Source: Coffea arabica
Taxonomy: Eukaryota; Streptophyta; Magnoliopsida; Gentianales; Rubiaceae
Assembly (NCBI RefSeq): GCF_036785885.1
Contig: NC_092317.1
Coordinates: 9,674,501 to 9,738,500 of the forward strand
Reading direction: 5' to 3'
Length of the DNA: 64,000 bases
The position numbers and the translations under genes are program-made. Below, piece after piece: positions 48,623 to 59,774 of this stretch (position 1 is its first letter; each line of letters begins with the position of its first letter). Under the pieces are notes generated by a model that was given only the letters and a program-made list of their open reading frames with translations, was not told the origin of the DNA and did no database searches.

Positions 48623-50224
48623 ATGTTACCCTCTCTTCTTCTTCTTCTTCTTCTTTTTCTTTCTGCATTCAATTCCCTAACATCTGCAGCCTCAGACCTC
48701 GTCTTTGACAACTTTGCCCATTGCCTTGCAGGAAAAGGGATCCCAGATGACCAAATCTCAAGCATTCTTTATAGCCCCATTAACGCTTCCTACACTTCAG
48801 TTTTACAAGCTTATATAAGAAACAGGAGATTCAACACTTCCACAACCCCAAAACCGCTTCTCATAGTCACAGCTTTAGAAGAATACCACGTCCAAGCAGC
48901 TGTTCTATGTACAAAAAGAACTGGGCTGGAACTGAAAATCAGAAGTGGCGGTCATGATTTTGAAGGAATCTCATACGTTTCCAGTGTTCCATTCGTCATT
49001 CTTGACATGTTCCACCTTAGTAGTATTCATGTTGATATTGAAAATGAAATTTCTTGGGTACAAGTTGGCGCGACACTTGGGGAACTCTACTACAGGATTT
49101 GGGAAAAGAGTAAAGCACATGCATTCCCTGCCGGTGTATGCCGATCAGTAGGCGTAGGCGGCCACATAAGTGGGGGAGGTTATGGCCCTATGCTACGCAA
49201 ATACGGCCTAACTGTAGACAATGTTGTTGATGCACGAATCGTCGATGTTAAAGGCAGGATTTTGGATAGGGAAGCAATGGGGGAAGATCTTTTCTGGGCT
49301 ATTAGGGGTGGTGGTGGTGCGAGTTTTTGCGTTGTTTTGGCGTACAAAATCAAGTTAGTCAGGGTACCAGAAATTGTAACATTTTTCAGGATTGTTAGGA
49401 CCATGGAAGAAAATGTAACAGATCTTGTTTATAGCTGGCAACAGGTAGCCAACACGATTGACAATGATCTCTTCATCAGAGTTCTGGTCCAACCAGTTAC
49501 TGAACAAATCAATGGGCAGAGTCAGACTACAATTGGAGCAACATTTATAGCATTATTCCTTGGAGATGCCGATGGACTCTTATCTGTTATGAATGGAAGG
49601 TTTTCTGAATTGGGATTGAAGAAACAGGACTGTTTGGAAATGAGTTGGGGTGAATCACTCCTCCGGTGGGAAGGTTACGCGAGTGGTACACCCATGGAAG
49701 CTATCCTTGACAAGACTTATGCCAACTTCGCGAAGAGGAAATCAGATTATGTGCAGAATCCAATTCCAAGGCATGGGCTGGCCTCCATATTCAAGAAAGT
49801 GATTGAGCTAAATAAAACAGTACTGGAATTCAATCCTTATGGCGGAAGAATGAGTGAAATTCCAGAAAGCCAAACGCCTTTCCCTCATCGTTCTGAGATC
49901 ATTTTCAAGATCGAGTATTTAGTGATTTGGCAGGAAGAAGGTCCTAGATTTGCCAAGAAATACATAGAGCAGACACGGGTGCTATACAGTTTGATGACTC
50001 CTTTCGTTTCAAAAAATCCTAGGCAGGCTTTTCTGAATTACAGGGACCTTGATATTGGAACCACAGACAACGGGAAGAACAGTTACAACGAAGGAAGAGT
50101 TTATGGGCTCAAATATTTCAAAAATAATTTTTACAGATTGGTGAAAGTCAAGACCATGATAGATCCTGAAAATTTCTTCAGGAACGAGCAGAGTATACCA
50201 ACTCGGCCCCTCCGGCCATTTTAG
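48623..50224 (+). CDS. Berberine bridge enzyme-like FAD oxidase, secreted
   Basis: Single-exon gene of 533 residues, standard for plant BBE-like (FAD_binding_4 plus BBE domain) oxidases. These oxidise alkaloids, cannabinoid precursors, monolignols or sugars; the substrate here is unknown. The ATG at 48623 gives a Leu-rich signal peptide cleaved near TSAAS, so it should enter the secretory pathway. The bicovalent FAD sites are present: His111 in RSGGHDFEGISY, and Cys173 in AGVCRSVGVGGHISGGGYG. Glu402 in EFNPYGG aligns with the catalytic Glu/Gln of the family. The C-terminal LNYRDLDIG and DPENFFRNEQSIP are typical. One oddity: GGGGASFGV reads GGGGASFCV (Cys236). A deleted paralogue lies 5 kb upstream. 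The reading frame is intact. Confidence 0.95.
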   Translation: MLPSLLLLLLLFLSAFNSLTSAASDLVFDNFAHCLAGKGIPDDQISSILYSPINASYTSVLQAYIRNRRFNTSTTPKPLLIVTALEEYHVQAAVLCTKRTGLELKIRSGGHDFEGISYVSSVPFVILDMFHLSSIHVDIENEISWVQVGATLGELYYRIWEKSKAHAFPAGVCRSVGVGGHISGGGYGPMLRKYGLTVDNVVDARIVDVKGRILDREAMGEDLFWAIRGGGGASFCVVLAYKIKLVRVPEIVTFFRIVRTMEENVTDLVYSWQQVANTIDNDLFIRVLVQPVTEQINGQSQTTIGATFIALFLGDADGLLSVMNGRFSELGLKKQDCLEMSWGESLLRWEGYASGTPMEAILDKTYANFAKRKSDYVQNPIPRHGLASIFKKVIELNKTVLEFNPYGGRMSEIPESQTPFPHRSEIIFKIEYLVIWQEEGPRFAKKYIEQTRVLYSLMTPFVSKNPRQAFLNYRDLDIGTTDNGKNSYNEGRVYGLKYFKNNFYRLVKVKTMIDPENFFRNEQSIPTRPLRPF

Positions 50225-51501
50225 TTGGGGTAAAACTTTCAAGCTTATTAACACTTTTACTCTTTTACGATCCAGAATTGGGTGCAAAAGTTATTATTTA
50301 AAGTTTTTGACTCGGCCTGGCTGCATTTTTAATTGAAGTACAGTTCTCAACATTCAGGCCCAGTATATTTCTGGTCAGGAATAGCCTGTGTTCTTTGTCT
50401 TTGCCTTGCCAGTTTCTTGCACTGATATCATATCCAGATCTACGTTCCTGATTGCTATTTGCAACATCTGTTCTACAAATAGCATTATTGTTTTGAATAG
50501 CTCGGGTCAAAATATATTTTGTGTTACAAATAGTATAGTTTCAAATGGCGTGTTCTAGTCATTATGTCTGTTATACAAGGTTAAATGTATAATAGTACTG
50601 AATTGTTTGTTGCACTCGAGTTTTGGTTGTTGTATAGACTTGTTTAAGGAGAACCAGGAGGAGAACATCGCGCGATGCGCGGTGAAAATTTTCATGTTTG
50701 CCCAGTTATTCATGGTACATAATTAAATTTCAAGTTTGTCCAATTATTTAGGGTTTTCCAGTTATACAAAGTACATAATTGTTGCAAATTATATTAAGCT
50801 GAATCATAAATATTGTATTCATCCATTCAAAATTAGATAAAGCTGTATCGTATTTATCCATTCAAAAGTTTCTAAAACAATTAGCAAGAGTAATTTTTGA
50901 TGATACTGTAACTGTGAAGTGCATCCATGTTAGCAAACTTAAGAAAATGGACTCTCATCTAGAAAGAAAATGAAAAGTATAATTGTAAGTTACAGACTTA
51001 CTGGATTTCTTTCTCCACCAAATTTTACCATTAGAAAGCAGTATCAGTACAATATTCTTAATGTTCCAAAAGGTATAAATTATAAAAATACAAAAAGCCT
51101 ATGAAATGCCCTTTTTCTCTCAACTACTAACACCCATGAAGACTTCTTTTTTTAATGTAAATAGTAAGAGATGCAAGACTCAAACACAATCTGGAGTGGA
51201 GAGCTGCATATGCTTCCAGTCTGTGATAAGATAAACAAGTCATTATCTCAAGTTTAGAAGCTTATTGATATAGCAAATGAGATACGATAAAGCAAATGAA
51301 ATAGATATATAATGGAAATATTTTGGGTGCATGATAACAACAAAGAAAGGTATCAATACCTTTCAAAATGGCATTTGAGGCCAAAATATTCATCCACCGA
51401 CCCAACAAATTTTATCACTTTAATCTTGTTTTCCTACAACAGTTGAAACTTATTCAAAACTGTTTTTGAATCTTGGAATTAAATCACCAAATTGCATTAG
51501 C
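50225..51501. other. BBE-like 3' flank and intergenic DNA
   Basis: Contains the segment (about 50340-50465) shared with 37.6 kb and 30.56 kb. A GC-rich hairpin follows near 50668-50682, then AT-rich DNA. No gene was recognised. Confidence 0.5.
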
Positions 51502-54500
51502 TGTGACAGCTCCACCTCCCCCTAAGGCGAACCAAAGAGTTCGGCGGACCGCTTGCCCAACTCTCGCCAGGACTACGGAGTCGAAACTCACAAATCCTAT
51601 AGTACGCGCGATGGGACCCAAAGAAAAATGAACAATCGGAGACTACTAAGGTGAGAACATGCTTACCAAACCATAAGATCTTAATATCTCAAATGAATAC
51701 ACTTAATAGACAAGATTAAACACTTATACATATATTTACATCGGAGTCTTTAACAAATTAACTAAACTACGATACAAACCAAAGTATTCATACAATTAAA
51801 AATATAATTCGGGTTTCGGTTATAAAAGAGCTTAACAAAATAATATTTACACTAGCTCGACCCTTTCTTCCAAAATCAAGGATTCAAAGTTTGCCCCCTG
51901 AAAGGAAAACAAAGTTAACGGAAAGGGGGTGAGTTTACGCTCAATGAGGTACCAAAATAATAGCAGTCAAGAATCATGGAGTTTCATGTTCACTTAGTCA
52001 CATATGCATATCACATAGAGAAATGAACAAACACCTTAGATAGGAATGATACAGGTAGCTCTCAGGAGCCAAAATTCCCATTGCCATACTTGAACCAAAT
52101 TCGTTGACTCTCCGTCAACGTATAAAGAACAACCATGTCCGTAGACCCCACTTTACACCAAATTCCGTCTACCGAACATACCCCTTACCGGACCCGAACA
52201 CCACATACAGAACAGAGATGGTAATACTCGAGTATACCGGAATCAAGAGTCTCAATACTCAAAGATTCCCAGAAACAGACTACCGTGGCTCGTTATCTAA
52301 TCAATCAGGCCCTTGCCGGCTCGACTCGAGAGACTAACCACAGGTTTTGAGCTCAGAAATCACTGAAGGGTCGTTGGATACAAGCCTCCAAACAATGTCA
52401 GAATAGACTTAGATACAGATAACAGAGTCAAGTATACACAGTAAATAGGCATACAGATAACCAAGAGAACGAGTGTGATAAAGTACACTCTCGTCTCAAA
52501 CAGAATAAACAGATAGTACAGTCATTCAAATTACAGATTTCATGTACAGAAACCAAGTTAAACAACAAATGAGGGGAGTGTTACACTCACCAGTTCCAGT
52601 ACAGATACTTCAAAAGTTTTTACCCAAAGTGGCTTTAATCGCCAAGAAACCCTAAAATAATCAAGATAAAACAATTATAGTTCGCACATCTACAAACCCA
52701 GTAAATGGAATGCATAAATGAGACTCGACTACATGTCGTACGCCTTTCCAGGTTAAGTACTAGTACAAAAGAATAAAATATGACTTTTGAGCAAAAAGAT
52801 AACAATTGGTCTTAGAGTTACAAATAACTCCCAAAATCCCTTCATTTTTACCAAGATCAATTCAACTTGAAGGAATCGCGTAGCCCTAAAATTTTGGGCA
52901 GCATGCCCTCTGTATTTACCTATTTTCCAATCATTTATGGCTTCATTATTTTCCTTAACTCAGTCCAATTCAACACATAAGAAATCTCAATACAATAGCC
53001 CTTCAACTAGGATCAAGTTCATCCAAATACAAAGCATAGTCTAGGAATGCAATTGGAAATCAAATTTTAAGGACAAAAGCTAAATAGCAGGTTTGACGTC
53101 TCTTAGCGTATCGGTCACAACCGAAGCTACACTTATCGGATTGGGGTGTAATTTATACCGTTTCGAAGCTAAGATAAAGGCCTACAACTTTGATGAAGAC
53201 CACTTAGTCCAGTTAGTAGTGTATCTAGGTCAAATTTTCAAATTACAGAACCAGCATCTCACAATCAGACTAGTTAACCGTACTATGATTAAATGACAAT
53301 AACTCAGGCTACCGAAGTCCGATTGAGGTGTATCTTATGGAGTTTCGAAGCCAAGATATATACCTACATTTCTTATGAAGGCCTCAAAAGTTAAATCATG
53401 CATTTTCAGAGTCAAAATTGAAATCTCCACGAAGACAGAAAACTATCCGCGAAACAGGGGTTATGGGCAGTCAAGGGTATTTCAGTCATTTCACATGATA
53501 CAGTGCTCCGATTGAGCTGAAATTTTACAAACAGTTATAAAACATTATTTCCTACAACTTTTATGTTTTGTGCTAAGCCTAATTCGTTCTCTAACATGGT
53601 CAAACAGAACCGGGTAGAACAGGGTAAATTGGAAACTTTAAAACTGAAATTTATGCACTCTAGTTGAAACTTTTTGAAGGCAAGCAAAACTAGCATTTTC
53701 AAGCTCAAAATTACTCATGACAACTACCAAATCATGGCTAAACATCAATCATCATATGAGGACAGAAAATTTACTATAAAAACTGAAATTCACCATGCCC
53801 CTACTTCAAACCATAAACTTGTCCATAAAGCTACATATTTAACCTTTCCAATACACTAATTAACAATTATTACAAACAAAGAGGGATTTTGCAAGCAAAG
53901 TATCTTGGATCCTCAAGAAAGATGGTGGTTTAGAGATCTTCTTCCCAAATTAGCTCCACAAACACCTTGAAAACTACCTTAACTAGTACTTTTATGGAGT
54001 AGTTTGCGATTTAATCAGTTGGAACTCAAGATTTGGACAAGAAATTGAAGTGGAAGATGAAGAACTCTCTTGGTTTCTCTCTCACTAATTTCAGCCAAAG
54101 GAGACAAGAAAATGAATGAATTTTGGTCAAAAATCTGATTTAGTAAAGTTACTAACCTTGGTCAAAAGTCCAACTTCTAATAGCATAGTGACACTTGGCT
54201 CCTTTTTAGGGTTTTAATCTTATCCTTTTGTCTACCAATGGTGATTTATCTAGCTAACCTCTAATTGTCTCCTAGCACCTTGTACAGTAATATTCCGTTA
54301 TACAAAACTTTAATTAATCAGCAAAAATTTATCGCACTTAACGCACTAACGGGCTCCACATCCATAATACGCTTTAAACTGAATATGAACTAATTTAAAC
54401 TAGGAAAATGATTTAAAAACTCTACTCACTAATAAAATGTCTGGAAAAATCAATATAATAAGGTATAATGAAGAAAATGCATACGAGAAAATAAAATAAA

Positions 54501-54538
54501 ATAATATAAAAAATAAGGAAAATTTACGGGTCCTCACA
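51502..54538 (-). mobile_element. Putative solo LTR, Ty3/gypsy-like, about 3.0 kb
   Basis: On the minus strand it begins TGTGAGGACCCGTAAATTTT and ends GGAGCTGTCACA, giving TG...CA with a TGTGA/TCACA terminal palindrome. No protein domain lies inside. Long non-coding LTRs of this opening type belong to large plant gypsy elements. No 5-bp target duplication is seen (TTAGC versus CCAGT). It is a fossil remnant. Confidence 0.6.
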
Positions 54539-54540
54539 CC

Positions 54541-55113
54541 AGTTGGTTGGGACTCATGATTTTTCAGCAATAATTCATTATTTTGTTCAGTCAAGAGAAG
54601 ACATGCGATAAATTCAGAATATTTTTTAAATCTCTTCTCTCAATATTGCTACTGCAAGAGCATATTAGAGACATGAAAAGTAGAAAATGTCTTCCCTAAC
54701 ATATCTTCATCAGTGACTTTTTCGTCACATAATGATAATTGAGAAGTAATTCTGAACATGACTGAATTATATTCATTGACAGATTTAAAATCTTGCAACC
54801 GTAAGTGAAGCCAATCATATCTGGCTTTTGGAAGAACGACCAACTTCAGGTGGTCGAATCTTTCTTTCAAATCTTGCTAAAGGACAAGAGGATCTTTGAC
54901 AGTAAGATACTCTATTTTTAATCCTTTATCTAAATGATGACGAACGAAAATCATAACTTTGGCACGGTTTTGGTTTGAGAATTCATTTTTTTTCAACAAT
55001 AGTATTACCAAAACCCATTGCCTCAAGATGAATTTCAACATCCAATACCCATGATAAATAATTTTTTCCAGAAATGTCAAGAGGTGCGAACTCTTGTTTT
55101 GTAAGATTAGTCA
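54541..55113 (-). mobile_element. Ty1/copia-type gag remnant
   Basis: Minus-strand frames match the UBN2/DUF4219 family of copia gag proteins (KQEFAPLDISGKNYLSW; WQDLKERFDHLK-like; LRLQDFKSVNEYNSVMF). Only the N-terminal gag portion remains and it looks broken in several places. It abuts the solo LTR. Old fossil. Confidence 0.75.
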
Positions 55114-55418
55114 TAAGAAATTAAAATAAGTTTTTGACTTAGAAATTTACCTCGGAAGTCATCTTTGGCTGTCATATTTTCTTTTTCAACACATTGGTAC
55201 CTTGCTTTCTCAGGAAAGTGGTAATTAAGCTTCTAACAAGTTGAGATCATTCTGTGACAGAAACTCTTGTGCAGTTTCTTTTAAAATTAGCAAATCTGAT
55301 GAATGGTGGCTCATTAGTAAAAAATATTTCTTAGGACAGACTGCATTTGTCAAACCAAAATAGTTCTGCTGGGTTAGGATTTTCCAAATATTAAGTTGTG
55401 GTTTTTCTCTTGCTTTAG

Positions 55419-57463
55419 GGTTTAGCAATGGTGATGCACAAGAATCATGAAGGACCAGCTGTTTTTGAGATGCTGGACAGGGCTCTGGAATTGGCTCGTT
55501 CCGAGAAAAAAGTCAATGAGGAGAGGAACATAAGAATACTAACTGCACAGATGCATGTAGTAAAGGTATCCAGTTGGACTTTCTTATACAAGAATTTGAA
55601 GCTGTTCAGAAATTAGGATCTAAATCTAATCAAGGAATGATGATGCATTCAAGTTCTGGGTCATTATGCTGTGTATACATTCTTGAAAATGCATATCCAC
55701 TTTAAGATCAGAACAATCATGTTTTAGGAAATAGCTAAAATCCACAACCAGTAAGAGAAAGTTGGGGGGGGGGGGAGAATCTACGTGATGCCCTCGTGAT
55801 CAAAAGTCTAACATCTAAATCTACGTGATGCCCTCGTGATCAAAAGTCTAACATCTAATATGTTTTACTTCTGCAGGGGGAATTAGAGGAGGCCTTGGAA
55901 AAGTTTCAAGCTCTTATTAATGAGAACCCAAGGGATTTTCGCCCTTATCTTTGCCAAGTAAGTGTTTTTGTTTTTGGATTTTTTTCTATTTTGCTTTTTT
56001 GGCATTTCATCCTTTCACCTCTGCTTGATGAAACTTTCCCCTCCAATTATGTTTCAGCAAGGATATGAAAAGTTTTTTTTTCCTTTTTTTTCCTATTTGG
56101 CTTTTTTGGCTTTCATCCTTTCACTCCTGCTTGGTGAAACCTTGCCCACCAGTTATGTTTCAGAGGATATGAAAAGGACATGGTGCTAGTCTGCTATATG
56201 TATGACTGTAAATTCACTTGTTTGACATTGTCAGTTATAAAATTTTAGGAGCAAGCTGAAAGCTGCACAAAGTCACTCTTAAATAACAAAAAGCTACTGA
56301 GCCACAAGATTTATTTTTCAAATATTAGGTTCATGAGGGTGTTTTAAACTTTGGCATCTAAATGGACAAGGAAAAACATCAAGAAATTTTGGAGATGACA
56401 TTGCTAGCTATTTATTAGTCTACCCTGAAACTACATAAAAGACAAGTAAAGGAACATCACATATTTGATTTTTTTAGGGAGGGTCAGGAGCAACAGGGAA
56501 GATTAATGATATGGACTTTGGACCTTATTTTGATGGGAAAAGTAAGGTGAATGGAACAAGGAATGCCATTCTCTTTTGTCCTTCCTAGAAATGAGTTAAA
56601 AGGAGTAGGAGAATGGCTTCCCTAGGTGATGTACTAATACATTGCACTTCTTTTCTCCTCTTCCTGCTCTTTACCAAGCATAGCCTAAGTGGCACCCCTG
56701 GCTAGGTCCTGGAAGGAGAGACAATTGCAATTTAGCTATTGGCTTGGCTTACTAAAGTAGTTTTAAGAAAGTGAAACAAATGTTGCACTTGCCAGATGTA
56801 GGAAATTATTGATCCCTTGGATACGTCTGTGTGAATGTGTAGGATAAGCTCATGCTGAACACAACAACAAAGATCAACTTACCTCTCAGCATAAGCGCAT
56901 GAGGCTCCTATCTTTACTAGATTTGTGCTTTTGATCTCTAATCTTCTCAATATAACTAAAGGCATATTGCTAAGAAGAAGGCAGTGGGATGGCTAGAATC
57001 CAGCACTAGGAGATTGACCATCTTAAAGGGCAAAGGCCAATTGAAGTGCCTAGGCTGATTGAAGTAGGTTTGTCTTGTGTATAAACTCATGTCTAATCTT
57101 TTGGGGAAGCTAAATGTCACAAATATGTATTGAAAAAGGCGGTGTCGAACAGGACACATTTCACTTTATTCGCTTCACATTTTTTTGGTACAGTGCTTTT
57201 GTGAATTTGGGGTTTTTTGTTTTGCGCGCGCGTGTGTTCATGAGCACCATTTATGTCACGAGTTTGTTGACCATTTCCCTTGGCTGTTCTGGCAGGGTAT
57301 AGTTTACAGCCTGCTTGACAAAGAGAAGGAAGCTCTAGAACAGTTTGAGATATATCAAAGTCTTGTACCTGAAGAATTTCCACAGAAAAAGTTCCTTGAT
57401 GATGTTATTTTGTCAGCCAGAACTGAATCAAAGCAACAGCTTGAGAAGGAGTTGCAAAGCTGA
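55419..57463 (+). CDS. TPR protein, SLOW GREEN 1-like, C-terminal three exons
   Basis: Exons 55419-55565, 55877-55957 and 57296-57463, all phase 0, encode 131 residues to a TGA. TPR-type helices are visible: FEMLDRALELARSEKK, GELEEALEKFQALINENPRD, then GIVYSLLDKEKEALEQFEIY. This matches the C-terminal half of the plant plastid TPR family that includes SLOW GREEN 1, recalled from Arabidopsis; the exact orthologue is unsure. The first exon has a good acceptor (TTGCTTTAG), so more exons should precede it. No transit peptide or earlier TPR exon was found between the BBE-like stop and 55418; that space is occupied by LTR-element fossils. Either the 5' exons lie beyond a very long intron or the gene is 5'-truncated. 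Confidence 0.7.
55779..55858. repeat. Exact 40-bp tandem duplication before a splice acceptor
   Basis: ATCTACGTGATGCCCTCGTG and the following 20 bases occur twice in perfect tandem (55779-55818, 55819-55858). The repeat ends 18 bp before the exon at 55877, within the branch-point region of the TPR gene intron. Confidence 0.9.
55973..56180. repeat. Imperfect tandem duplication, about 105-bp unit
   Basis: Two copies share GCTTTTTTGGC, TTTCATCCTTTCAC, TGCTTG-TGAAAC and TTATGTTTCAG followed by GGATATGAAAAG. They lie in the second visible intron of the TPR gene. Confidence 0.75.
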
Positions 57464-58213
57464 ATTATCATGGCAGACATGGCATTTGCAACTCTATCTT
57501 TGATACTAACCACTTACCAACTACTTGAATCTCAGCCAGCCGTAGCAAACCAGTTCTACAACATAATTGTACATGAACATAATTTGCAAGGCGTGTACCT
57601 TGATGTTTCTGCCATGATTCTTAATGGATGAATTCAGCTTTTAGGTGCAATATTTTGTGAATCTTACAATTTTTTGTGATAAAAAAGGTTCATTGGGGTA
57701 ACATGTCAAAATGAACAATTAATTAGTCACATTTGTCAGATTCACATGAAACTTTGTCTCCTTTTTCCTTCAAGACCATATGTATAACAAGAAAACCATA
57801 AGAACTTGTTGGTTTCTATGGTTTAGATATCTCTTGTAATGACAATAAATACATACCATATGTAATTTTGTCTACATTTATTTGATGAAAAAAAATGACA
57901 TGTCTATATTATGACTCCTTATCTCCAAGTAATCATTATGTAAATGTGAATGTAAATTTTGTTCTAAATTTTATACAATTACCAAGCCAAAACTAATCCA
58001 AGTGACTAGTATAATTAATTTCATGAAAAAAAATCATTGGCAAGTAACTACACCACAAGTATGCCTTATACACCATTGGTCTTAGCAATGTATTTTTTTT
58101 TGGCCAAGTTATGTTTTCTTGGGTCCACTAATCCAGCACTTTCCAGCGTTTCCTACATTTGCCTAAACATTAGAAGATCACGATTCCAAAGTCCAAAACT
58201 CAAGTGCTCAAAC
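57464..58213. other. TPR gene 3' UTR and former VDR upstream region
   Basis: After the TPR stop there is AT-rich probable 3' UTR and spacer. The last few hundred bases would have been directly upstream of the VDE-related gene before the fold-back inserted. Confidence 0.45.
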
Positions 58214-58221
58214 CCAAAATT

Positions 58222-59724
58222 GGGATAATTTCACAAACCTCCCCTAAGGTTTCTGACACATGCATTGAGATCCCTCCAGGTTTTAAAAATTTCACCTAGC
58301 TCCCTTGCTTTTCAAATTTGGTAACAATTCAGTCCAATTAGGATTAAAATATTACTATCATGATAGAGATGACATTTTATATTTCATGAATACCCTCTTT
58401 CTCCCTATATTAGTACAAGATTGCTTGTTAATAAAAAGGTAGAGATGATTATGGGTATTTTATTCTGAATCATTTAATTTATGTTAAATACATAAATATT
58501 TTCAAATAAAATTTAAAAACCGTTACACAAATATTTTTACGAAAGGAAAATTAGCATGTTTTGTATTTAATATAAATAAAGTATTTGAAAGTAAAAAAAA
58601 AAATTGTTCATAACATATCAGTTCTTTACGAATTTCTTCCATTATATGAATAAAGTACTAGTTATTTATGAGTATTTTACTTTGAATCATTTAATTTATA
58701 TTAAATACATAAATGTTTATAAGTGAAATTCAAAAAGTGTTACACTAATATTATTACGAAAGGCAAACTAGTAGGTTTTGTATTTAACATAAATTAAATA
58801 CGTGAAAGTAAAAAAAGAAATTACTCACTTTTTACCAGCTCTTTACGGGTTTCTTCTATAATATGAATAAAGTATTAGTTATTTATAGGCATTTTATTTT
58901 GAATCATATAATTTATATTAAATACATACATGTTTGTAAGTAAAATTTAAAAAGCGATATACTAATATTTTTACGAAAGGAAAACTAGTAGATTTGTATT
59001 TAACATAAATTAAATACGTAAAAGTAAAAAAAAAAAAGAAATTGCTCATAAAATATCAGCTCTTTATGGATTTTCTCTATTACATGAACAAAATAATAGC
59101 TATTTATGAGCAAAAAGAAATATCCCATAAAGTACCAACTCTTTATGGCCTTTGTCTATTATATGAACCAAGTACCAGATTTTTATGGACATTTTATTCT
59201 GAATCATTTAATTTATGTTAAATACATAAATATTTGCAAATAAAATTCAAAAGCCGTTACACAAATATTTTTACGAAAGGAAAACTAGTATGTTTTGTAT
59301 TTAATATAAATGAAGTATTTGAAAGTAGAAAAAAAAATTGTCCATAACATACCAGTTCTTTACGAGTTTCTTCCATTATATGAATAAAGTACTAGTTATT
59401 TATGAGCATTTTACTTTGAATCATTTAATTTATATTAAATACATAAATGTTTATAAGTGAAATTCAAAAAGCATTACACTAATATTATTACGAAAGGAAA
59501 ACTAGTAGGTTTTTATTAACAAGTAATCTTGTACTAATATAGGGAGGAAAAGGGTATTTATGGAATATAAATGTCATCTCTATCATGATAGTAATATTTT
59601 AATCCTAATTGGACTGAATTGTTACCAAATTTGAAAAGCAAGGGAGCTAGGTGAAATTTTTAAAACCTAGAGGGGTCTCAGTGCAAGTGTCAGAAACCTC
59701 AGGGGAGGTTTGTGAAATTATCCC
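58222..59724. mobile_element. 1.5-kb fold-back element inserted just upstream of the VDE-related gene
   Basis: Terminal inverted repeats start GGGATAATTTCACAAACCTC, and arms of about 215 bp continue to about 58.44 and 59.51 kb. CCAAAATT repeats directly outside both ends (58214-58221 and 59725-59732), an 8-bp target duplication. The centre is a tandem array (see 58452-59510). It has no coding frame. The termini are shared with the inner ends of the fold-back at 30.9/31.9 kb. The right end is 50 bp before the ATG at 59775. Confidence 0.88.
58452..59510. repeat. Internal tandem array of about 215-bp units with higher-order pattern
   Basis: Units start near 58452, 58671, 58885, 59186 and 59401, each with a TTTGAATCATTTAAT-like word and later TACGAAAGG and AAGTACTAGTTATTTATG-like words. 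A partial unit lies near 59.1 kb. Units 1 and 4 resemble each other most, as do 2 and 5, both pairs about 733 bp apart. This indicates a multi-unit duplication. Confidence 0.8.
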
Positions 59725-59774
59725 CCAAAATTTTCTAAGCTAAACTAACCGCTGGACCAACTACCAAAACCACC

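Noticed and set aside
50651-50695. GC-rich hairpin with CCAG nearby, like a minus-strand Helitron 3' end (CTGG)
   Set aside because: The distance from stem to CTRR is long and no matching 5' TC end could be found downstream.
52104-52337. 77-codon ORF inside the solo LTR
   Set aside because: LTRs are non-coding and no domain is recognisable.
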